Assembly (NCBI GenBank): GCA_965212525.1
Contig: CBDBVC010000059.1
Location: forward strand, 124,001 to 188,000
Source of the DNA: SZUA-38 sp965212525
Lineage (GTDB): Bacteria; Pseudomonadota; Gammaproteobacteria; Xanthomonadales; SZUA-38
Length of the DNA stretch: 64,000 nucleotides
Direction: 5' to 3'
The translations under genes were made by a program, and so were the position numbers. The notes beneath the pieces are model-generated. The model was not told where the DNA came from. It did not search any database and saw nothing but the letters and a program-made list of their open reading frames with translations. Of this stretch, positions 37,618 through 44,938 are shown piece by piece; position 1 is the stretch's first letter, and every line of letters begins with the position of its first letter.

Positions 37618-38408
37618 GATAGCAGGCCCTCGTGTACGGGGGTGTTCAGCAGTCTGGATGCAATACCGGTCATCAGGCCGATGAGAATACCGACTGCCCA
37701 TGGCAGCTGGAAACCGGGTTTTGATTCGATCAGGCCCTTCATGCGCTGCCTGGCGCGTGAGATCACGCGGTGAAACTGTTCGTGGCTGATATCCAGGTCA
37801 CGACTGATTTCCTTGCCGGGTTCGTTGCGATAGTAGTAGCGGATCAGAATTTCTCTGTCCCGGGGCGTTTTCATCTCATCGAGTATGGTTTTGACAAAGT
37901 TTACCAGCTCCTGGTTACGATAATCCTGCTCCGGAGCTTCCTCATCACCTTCGATGCGATCAATGGTATCGGGGTCGATGGCCGATGAATTCTTTTTTTC
38001 CTTGTTGATGTAGTTGCTGCCCTGATAGATGGCCACCTTGCAGATAAAGCCGGTGAGTGACCTGGGTTCGTCGATGCCTCGAGTGCGCAGGCGTTCGAGG
38101 ACGATCTGGAATGTTTCCTGGGTGACGTCTTCGCACAGGGTCTGGTTATGAAACTTGATCCAGAGTATTCCGGATAATTTTCGGTGGTATTGATGATACA
38201 GCTCGGTCTCTGCACTGCGATCGCCATCCCTGATCCGCAGGCAGATGGATTCACAATCGAAATCGCCACGATCGCTGCTGATGGGTATCCCCTTCTCATC
38301 CGGTCTGGAAAACAAGGGAAATAATAGCCCGCCTGCTGAAGTTTTTGCAACTGTATACAGCACAGTCTCTATTGCCTGATCAGTCCGTTGTGTGTGTTCT
38401 ATCCACAT
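37614..38408 (-). CDS. ECF-type RNA polymerase sigma factor with hydrophobic C-terminal tail
   Basis: This 264-residue protein has sigma region 2 (AETELYHQYHRKLSGILWIKFHN, then CEDVTQETFQIVLERL) and region 4 (TPRDREILIRYYYRNEPGKEISRDLDISHEQFHRVISRARQRMKGL). It is therefore an extracytoplasmic-function sigma factor. A final 30 residues include a 20-residue hydrophobic stretch (LPWAVGILIGLMTGIASRLL), possibly a membrane helix. The N-terminal 55 residues precede region 2 and are of unknown role. It is the first gene of the unit, with AAGGA nine bases before the ATG, and lies divergent from a secreted-protein gene across a region with a CRP-type site. Confidence 0.9.
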   Translation of the reverse strand: MWIEHTQRTDQAIETVLYTVAKTSAGGLLFPLFSRPDEKGIPISSDRGDFDCESICLRIRDGDRSAETELYHQYHRKLSGILWIKFHNQTLCEDVTQETFQIVLERLRTRGIDEPRSLTGFICKVAIYQGSNYINKEKKNSSAIDPDTIDRIEGDEEAPEQDYRNQELVNFVKTILDEMKTPRDREILIRYYYRNEPGKEISRDLDISHEQFHRVISRARQRMKGLIESKPGFQLPWAVGILIGLMTGIASRLLNTPVHEGLLS

Positions 38409-38494
38409 ACCGATTCATCCTTTTATCCGGTCATGAGTCGCCTGTAATTAATGTATGTGGACCGCCATGAACCACTCATGCAGTGACGCAAAAG

Positions 38495-38510
38495 TGTGAA
38501 CTGTGTCACA
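38495..38510. promoter_or_regulatory. Perfect CRP/Vfr/Clp-type site in the divergent region
   Basis: TGTGA-ACTGTG-TCACA (38495-38510) matches both half-sites of the CRP consensus with the correct six-base spacing. It lies in the 258-base gap between the sigma factor gene (minus) and the secreted-protein gene (plus), 87 bases before the sigma ATG and 157 before the other. Apart from this site, the gap shows no strong -35/-10 pair that I can defend. CRP-family control of one or both units is inferred. Confidence 0.55.
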
Positions 38511-38666
38511 TTGCGGGATTTGCATAACGATTCCCCATAAAAAACAGCCACTTGACGCTGATAGGCATCTCTGCATCTTCACGATCATGAAAATCACGCT
38601 CCACGGAAATGAGAGGGTTTTCGCAGCCGGCTTACACAAGGTGAAATGATCGTGTGAGGTGGTGTT

Positions 38667-39887
38667 ATGAATTCTTCAATGACAAGACTCGTTATCCTGT
38701 CGATGATCACTTGCTGCAGCATTCACTTACATGCAGCTGATCCGGTTCCGGTCGGTACACTCAAGCCTTCTGTCTCCGATTTACCCGTCTTCGGGCAGAG
38801 CGTTGATGTGCCGGCCGGCTTCGTCTCTGAGGTGGCAGATCATACCGGCATTGCATTGAAATCAACGATGGGCCTGAAGTCGCTGGAGGCAGGCTTCTCG
38901 GGCAGTTGGTACAACGCCAGCCAGTCGGGCCATGGCTTCATCATCGAGGTACTCGACAATGGTGTGGTGCTGATGTACTGGTTTGTCTATGACGGCTTCG
39001 GCAATCCGATCTTTCTGGTGGGCACCGGCAGCATGACGTCAGCCAATACGGCCTCGCTGGACATGCTGTATGTGTCGAACATGTCATTCGGCAGTTTCAG
39101 TCCCACCTTTGTGACCCGTGAATTCTGGGGCACGGTGGTGATCACCTTCTCCAGCTGCAATGCGGCAACTGTTCAGTACAACTCGGGCTTTGTGGATCGC
39201 AACGGCAGCTTCTACGGCTCGGGAACAATACCGATCACCCGCCTGACTTCGATTTCCGGGCTGGATTGCATGTTCACGCCAGCTGGAGGGACAACCACTC
39301 TGACGATCAAGAACGAGCTGCTCAATGATGCGTTGATTCGAGTCAATGGTCAGCAGATCGGTGTGTCCAGTGCAGGGCAGACTCAGGCAGAGACGGTCAA
39401 TTTCACAGGTGCACTGACAGTCAGCTGGGAACTGATTCGCTCGGAGACCACCAACGGCACTCCCATTGGTGATTCCATCTCGGGCACCTTCAATCTCGGC
39501 AGCTCACCGGGCTCGCAGGTGAATCTGACGATAGACAATACCTTCAGTGATGGAAGTGCGATCTTCATTCCCGTGATTACCAACTCCACCAGTCTGGATG
39601 GTCTGATCGGCGTCAACATGGGGCTGACCTCCGAAAACCGATGCAATTGCATCGCACCGGCCGGCAGAACCGTGCAGGTGGGTTACTACCATCTGTTCAG
39701 TAATTCCAATGTCAGGGCCTATCGCTCGGGCAGCAACTACACCGGTAGTTATTCCTTCTGGGGTTCCAACCCGGGTGGCACGGCACCACCGGGCACGCCC
39801 ATCACCAGTTTAGTGGCAAACGGCTCTGGACGTACTAATCTTAATCTCAGCAGTTTGTCTGTTTCCGGGGTGGAGGTTGCGCAATGA
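38667..39887 (+). CDS. Secreted protein of unknown function
   Basis: This 406-residue protein begins with a signal peptide (RLVILSMITCCSIHLHA). A domain at about 75-210 has the pattern SGSWYNASQSGHGFIIEVLDNGVVLMYWFVYDGFGNPIFLVGTG. It resembles repeat-type domains found in secreted proteins of gammaproteobacteria (W..P..SG.G......Y) but I cannot name it. The C-terminal half is Ser/Thr/Gly-rich and beta-like. Its stop overlaps the metalloprotease start (ATGA), so the two secreted products are probably made together, perhaps as protease and partner or substrate. Confidence 0.75.
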   Translation: MNSSMTRLVILSMITCCSIHLHAADPVPVGTLKPSVSDLPVFGQSVDVPAGFVSEVADHTGIALKSTMGLKSLEAGFSGSWYNASQSGHGFIIEVLDNGVVLMYWFVYDGFGNPIFLVGTGSMTSANTASLDMLYVSNMSFGSFSPTFVTREFWGTVVITFSSCNAATVQYNSGFVDRNGSFYGSGTIPITRLTSISGLDCMFTPAGGTTTLTIKNELLNDALIRVNGQQIGVSSAGQTQAETVNFTGALTVSWELIRSETTNGTPIGDSISGTFNLGSSPGSQVNLTIDNTFSDGSAIFIPVITNSTSLDGLIGVNMGLTSENRCNCIAPAGRTVQVGYYHLFSNSNVRAYRSGSNYTGSYSFWGSNPGGTAPPGTPITSLVANGSGRTNLNLSSLSVSGVEVAQ

Positions 39888-42009
39888 CTGTTTCTGACAC
39901 AATACGTTCAAACAGGAAATCAGCCCTGTTCTCATCGCTGCTGCTGTGCCTGTTCTCCACGGCGGCACAGGCGGTCCCGACGGCCGCACCAACCACACTG
40001 GATGATGTCATTCTGTCTTCCGAGCAGATAGTGGTGGCGACTGTGTTGCGCTCGGACTCGCGCTGGAATGACCGTGGCAACCTGATCGTTACCGATTATC
40101 AACTGGCGGTAAGTCAGGTGCTCAAGGGGGAAGACCGTCAGACCATGACCCTGACGATGGGCGGCGGCACAGTCGGGCTGGAAGGCCATTCGGTGAGCAC
40201 CTCGGTACCATTGACAGGAGACAGTCGTTACCTGCTGTTTGTCGAGGATGCTTCGCGCCAGGTGTTCAGTCCACTGGCCGCTGGCGGGACAGCACTGATC
40301 AGGGAACGGCCAGACGGTAACGTCAACAGCGGTGTGCTGGAGCCCGAGGCGCAGGCAGAGCTCAAACAGCTTGGCCGCCTCAGCTTTGATGATCTGGTGA
40401 CGGCCATCGAGGTGCTGTCCGATGAGCTGACTGCATCCGGCAGGGCCCCAGCTACAGTACACAAGGCACAGAATCAGGGTCTGCCTCGCAAGCAGGTCAT
40501 TACGACCACCATGCAGGTAACAACTGAACTGGTTGATACACTCGAAGTTCGTGCCAATCCGTATGCACCTGTACCGCGCATGCCTGCTCTCGAGCGTAAA
40601 TCAGCCGGTGAAGTGGTTGGCAGCGTCAATCATGGTGACAAGCATCGCTCACCGGGCAACGATCTGAACTATTCCTGGGCACGTCGCCCCAATCCGCCCG
40701 TCGTCTTCAATCAGCTGCCTGACACCTTTGTCTGGTCGCCACACGATCAGTTCATGATGTCGGAATGGAACAGCTACGTAGGCGAACTGTTTCGTGTGCT
40801 GGTCACCCCAACCGGCACATGGTCCTGGGGAGACGGTCAATTCGATCTGGCAGGCTTTCCATCAGACGCCGACATGATCGCACAGTTCGGCGAACCGTGG
40901 TCTTCCGGAGCTCTGGGCGTGACATATTCCCGATGGATCGGAAGCGGCAATATCATCGAATCGGATGTGGCGCTGAATCCGGCCCGCAGCTGGACGCTGA
41001 ACAACGAGTTCGGTACTCGCTCCGGTAATGATGTGTGGAGTTTCGAGCGAACCATGCTGCATGAACTCGGCCACGCCTGGGGTTTGCATCACCCGTTCGA
41101 TGAACAGGATGTGTGGTGGGATTCGGCAATGAATTACGCACCCAAATCCTATCGCCTGCCACAGTTGACCACCGACGATACCAATGCCGTTCGCGATGCC
41201 TATGTCAGTGTGGCCAGACACGATGCCGCGCTGTTTCATTACCGTACCAGCGATCGGACAGACAGTACGCATGCACGTTATCATGACGCCTTGCCGCCCA
41301 ACGAGATCTATCATGGCCAGCTACTGACGTTTTCGACATCTTCCAAAATCGAGAATCTGGGTACTGACAATATCGTCAACCCAGAGGTGCAGCTCTACCT
41401 CACACCGCAGCGCATGTCATGGACCGGCGCTCGCTACCTGGGTACCACAACACTGGTGGCCGACATACCCACCTTCTTCACCTGGTATTTCAACCTGTCA
41501 CCCGAACTGATCACAACCGACATCCTGCCGGGTCGTTATTTTTCCGGCCTGTTCTTCTCATTGGGCGATGATGACCTGGGTAACAACTCATCCTGGTCGA
41601 CCGATTATTCGGCCGTGCAGGTGCGCAATGTGCCGAGCACACTGAGTATCACCGAACACTGGCAGAGTGGCGGCTTTGGCGGCGCCATCGCCGAGGGTGG
41701 CTACTACGAGGCCAGGGTGAATCTGCATCCGGCACTCAGTTACGATTTCAGTCTGTGTGCTGCTGATGGCGGTTTTGCCAGCTTCGATATCAGGTGATGG
41801 AACTGTATGATATCAATGGCATTTTTCTCTATGCCGTCAATGACAACAGCTGTGGAACGGCCTCGAGCATCAGCGGTTATTCGCCGCCGTTCTCTGGTCA
41901 GTACAGTATTCGCGTCAGGGCATTCGATACCACATCGGGCACTGGCAGTTTCAATGCCGTTTACCGCTTGCAGGGTGATGCGGCGATCTTCTCCAGCGGT
42001 TTCGAGTAA
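39884..42009 (+). CDS. Secreted metzincin-type zinc metalloprotease, frameshifted
   Basis: This protein has a signal peptide (SSLLLCLFSTAAQA) and a prodomain-like region to about 250. The catalytic domain holds HELGHAWGLHH (zinc ligands His 393, 397, 403) and the Met-turn SAMNY, placing it among matrixin-like metzincins. A beta-rich C-terminal region follows. The first frame ends at 41797 after FASFDIR. One missing base between 41783 and 41793 would join it to ELYDINGIFLYAVNDNSCGT, giving 708 residues. The tail ends IFSSGFE. A strong terminator follows at 42059. Confidence 0.85.
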
Positions 42010-42058
42010 ATCAGACAGGACAGACTCCCAGGCACTCAGGTTCTTCCTGGCACCGATT

Positions 42059-42081
42059 GGCCGGCACTGCCGGCCTTTTTT
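42059..42081 (+). terminator. Intrinsic terminator after the metalloprotease gene
   Basis: GGCCGGCA (42059-42066) and TGCCGGCC (42068-42075) form a perfect 8-bp stem with a one-base centre, which in RNA would open to a slightly larger loop. TTTTTT follows. The rest of the 200-base gap to the next gene shows nothing else I can name. Confidence 0.85.
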
Positions 42082-42209
42082 ACGTCGACTCAGAAGCGCT
42101 CAGGCCAGACACACCTGTCTGGCCAGTATCATGACTGATTCACTATGCCGATCATTGCCGTTCGTCGTACCATGGGTGAATCAATCTCATCCGGAGCGGC
42201 AGTAATCTC

Positions 42210-43323
42210 ATGACATCACGACGCGAATTTATCCGAAATTCTCTAATCACGACGGGTCTGGTCACTCTGGCAGGTTCGGTGCCGGGTCTTTGGGCACTGA
42301 CACCGGCCCCCAGGCCATTGAAGATCCTCATACTTGGTGGCACCGGCTTCATTGGCCCACACATCGTCAATGCCGCCATTGCTCGCAATCACTCGGTGAC
42401 CCTGTTCAACCGGGGCAAATCCGATCCGGATCTGTTTGCGGGTGTGGAAACCATCATCGGTGACCGCAATGACAATATCGAGGGTCTGAAGGGCAGGGAA
42501 TGGGATATCGTCATTGATAACTCGGCCAACCTGCCGCGCTGGGTCAGGGCGACCGGAGAATTGCTCTCCGATCACGTCGGTGCCTACCTGTTTACCTCCA
42601 GTGTGTCGGTGTATTCCGATTATGCCACCGTTGGCCAGCATGAAAGTGCGCCCACCATCGTGCTCGATGATCCGACTGTCGAGGAAGTGACGGGTGCCAC
42701 GTACGGCGGGCTCAAGGCCCTGAGCGAGCAGACCACGCAGGATATCTACGGTGATCGTGCCATAATTGTACGGCCCACACTGATCATCGGCCCGCGTGAC
42801 AAGACCGACCGCTTTACCTACTGGCCGGTACGACTGGCTCGTGGTGGCGAGGTGCTGGCGCCTGGAAACGGCAGTGATCCGGTACAGTTCATTGATGCCC
42901 GGGATCTTGCCAACTGGTATGTGCACATGGCCGAACAGGGCACCCGGGGAGTGTTCAATGGAGTGGGCCCTCTGCAACCGATGGCCATCAGTGAGATGCT
43001 CGCACAGGTCAGCACCGGTGTGGAGAGCAAGGGCATCGCTGACCTGGGTGGATGCCGATTATTTGCAGACACAATCAATCCAGCCCTGGTCAGACATGCC
43101 CTCGTGGGTACCGGCCAGCGGTGATTACAGCGGATTCGCCACCTTCAGCAACCGTGCTGCCGTGGCTGCCGGGCTGAAAATGCGATCGGTGGTTGACTCG
43201 GCACGCGATACACTGGCATGGTTCAGGACATTGCCAGAGGATCGCCAGGCAGAGATGAAAGCCGGGATCTCGGCAGAACGGGAGGCAGCCGTGCTTGCAG
43301 CATGGCATTCAAGGGGTGACTGA
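42210..43323 (+). CDS. Tat-exported NAD-dependent epimerase/dehydratase family protein, frameshifted
   Basis: The N-terminus carries a twin-arginine signal (SRREFIRNSLITTGLVTLAG). A Rossmann fold follows with KILILGGTGFIGPHIVN (GxxGxxG) and the extended SDR pattern with a Tyr-x3-Lys-like YGGLK. The first frame stops at 43124. Removing one G from GGG at 43031-43033 joins it to LTWVDADYLQTQSIQPWSDM, a segment typical of this family, and gives 370 residues. A folded, cofactor-bound enzyme exported by Tat is plausible. The substrate, perhaps a sugar nucleotide-like compound, is unknown. Confidence 0.82.
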
Positions 43324-43328
43324 TCACG

Positions 43329-44651
43329 ATGAGCATGACTGAGGGTGGAAACAATCGGGCTGGGGAGAGGGCAGCAGACGGACCGACACCACCACCCGAT
43401 ATCAAGCCGTTCTGGGAACTGATCCCGGACATGCTGAAATACCCGTTCCACCCCATTGCGGTGCTGACCATCGGTCTGTATGCGGTGCTGGGCTGGATTG
43501 CACTGTACTTTCCATTCCCGCTTGGACGCATCATCCAGCTGGCCACGGCCATCGCCAGTTATCAGTTCTGTTACAGCGTGCTGACCAATACCTCCAGAGG
43601 AAATCTGGAGCCGCCCGAAAACTTCTACCAGATGCAGAGCTGGAGCATCTTCTGGCAGCAGTTCGCATTGTTGTTCGTGCTCGCTCTGATTGTGGTGCTG
43701 GCCTACAATTTCATCAGCTTCTCCGTGGCGTTACTGCTGGCGATTGTCTTTCTGTTTTTCCTGCCAATGGCAGTGATGGCGCTGGCCATCGATCAGACTC
43801 TGCTCTCGGCCTTCAATGTGGCCACGCTGATTGAGGGAATAAAACGGCTCGGATCGGCTTATCTGGTGATGGTGGGTTTTCTGTTCGTACTGATCGTGCT
43901 GTCATGGGTGTCTGGCCGGGTTCTGGCTGTTTACCTGCCGTTTTCACTGGCGATACTGAGCAATAATTTCATCGCCCTGTATTTTCTGGTCATCATGTTT
44001 TTCCTGATGGGCTATCTCATCTACCAGTTCCATGATCGTCTTGGTTATGAACTCGAATTGGGTGTGGTCGAGAAGAATGTCCAGATGATGTCGGGTGAAA
44101 CCGATCCGGTACTGCTTCGAGTCAAGCAGTTGCGGGTTGCCGGTGAGCATGGGGCAGCACGACGTGTGATGCGTGAAGCCATTCATCGTGAAGGGCCGGA
44201 TTCACCACTCAATGCCCAGTTCAGAACGCTTTGTCTGCAAACCGACGCACCACAGGAGTGGTATGGTCATGCCGCCCTGACCGTGATCAAGCTGTTTGAA
44301 TCCGGCAAGGTCAGGCAGGCACTGGACATGGCCCGCCAGGCCTACAATGAATACCCCAACTTCCGCATGGTGGATGGCGATATCGTATTGCCACTGGCCT
44401 CGGCTGCCACCGAACGCGGTCAGCATCAGATGGCAATACGCATTTGTCAGAGCTTTGGCAAGCTGTTTCCCGGCCACACGGACATGGTGCCGGTGCACCT
44501 GCTGGTGGCCAGGATCCTGTTTGAAAAGCTGGGTGATGACAGGCAATCGGAAAAGATCGTCAACTATCTGCTGCAGAAGCACGGCTCACACCCGCTGACA
44601 CCGGAAATCAAGGAATTGCATCAGCAGATTCAGGCCATGAAATCGACCTGA
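43329..44651 (+). CDS. Polytopic membrane protein with C-terminal TPR-like region
   Basis: This 440-residue protein has about six hydrophobic helices (roughly residues 40-240; e.g. FALLFVLALIVVLAYNFISFSVALLL and VALLFLVIM-like stretches), similar to the DUF4013 class. A cytoplasmic helical C-terminal part with repeat-like segments follows (SGKVRQALDMARQAYNEYPNF, GQHQMAIRICQSFGKLFPGH). The ATG lies five bases after the epimerase stop, so co-expression is likely. Function is unknown. A long hairpin repeat follows 23 bases later. Confidence 0.75.
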   Translation: MSMTEGGNNRAGERAADGPTPPPDIKPFWELIPDMLKYPFHPIAVLTIGLYAVLGWIALYFPFPLGRIIQLATAIASYQFCYSVLTNTSRGNLEPPENFYQMQSWSIFWQQFALLFVLALIVVLAYNFISFSVALLLAIVFLFFLPMAVMALAIDQTLLSAFNVATLIEGIKRLGSAYLVMVGFLFVLIVLSWVSGRVLAVYLPFSLAILSNNFIALYFLVIMFFLMGYLIYQFHDRLGYELELGVVEKNVQMMSGETDPVLLRVKQLRVAGEHGAARRVMREAIHREGPDSPLNAQFRTLCLQTDAPQEWYGHAALTVIKLFESGKVRQALDMARQAYNEYPNFRMVDGDIVLPLASAATERGQHQMAIRICQSFGKLFPGHTDMVPVHLLVARILFEKLGDDRQSEKIVNYLLQKHGSHPLTPEIKELHQQIQAMKST

Positions 44652-44674
44652 TCGCAGATTACAGGCGAAAAAAT

Positions 44675-44742
44675 GGGGGCAGTTCTGAGTTCAAATGAAA
44701 AAAGGCCCCTCATCCATATTTGAACATCAGAACTGCCCCCAA
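44675..44742. repeat. REP/MITE-like 68-base palindromic element
   Basis: TGGGGGCAGTTCTGA (44675-44689) matches the reverse complement at 44728-44742 exactly. The pairing extends inward with TTCAAAT (44691-44697) / ATTTGAA (44719-44725) after a small bulge. The 21-base centre is A-rich then C-rich. Such G-rich-ended hairpins resemble REP sequences mobilised by REP-associated tyrosine transposases. No transposase gene is in the window. Confidence 0.65.
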
Positions 44743-44862
44743 TAACAGTTCCCGTCCTCATCCTACAGGACACTGTGTGCAGTGTTAGGGCATGTACATT
44801 GTATAGGTGAGTTTCAGGGCCTGATTCTCTCAGTTTGGAGTGAAATTTCTTTAAAAAATTAC

Positions 44863-44875
44863 TTAGCCAGGCTAA
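44863..44875. promoter_or_regulatory. Palindrome upstream of aceE
   Basis: TTAGCC-A-GGCTAA (44863-44875) is a perfect 13-bp palindrome 63 bases before the aceE start, preceded by an AT-rich stretch. It does not match the E. coli PdhR operator. It could be the operator of a different pyruvate-sensing regulator. The remaining gap also holds ACACTG-TGTG-CAGTGT (44770-44785). Confidence 0.35.
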
Positions 44876-44938
44876 ATAATGCAGCCCGATGCCTAAATCG
44901 CTAGAATCATGGGCCGGACCGTAGAACAGGCAGCAGCA

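Noticed and set aside
32217..38408. TPR-CHAT as part of a type III-E CRISPR (gRAMP/Craspase) system
   Set aside because: There is no gRAMP-like effector, Cas gene or repeat array in the window, and this CHAT protein has a signal peptide.
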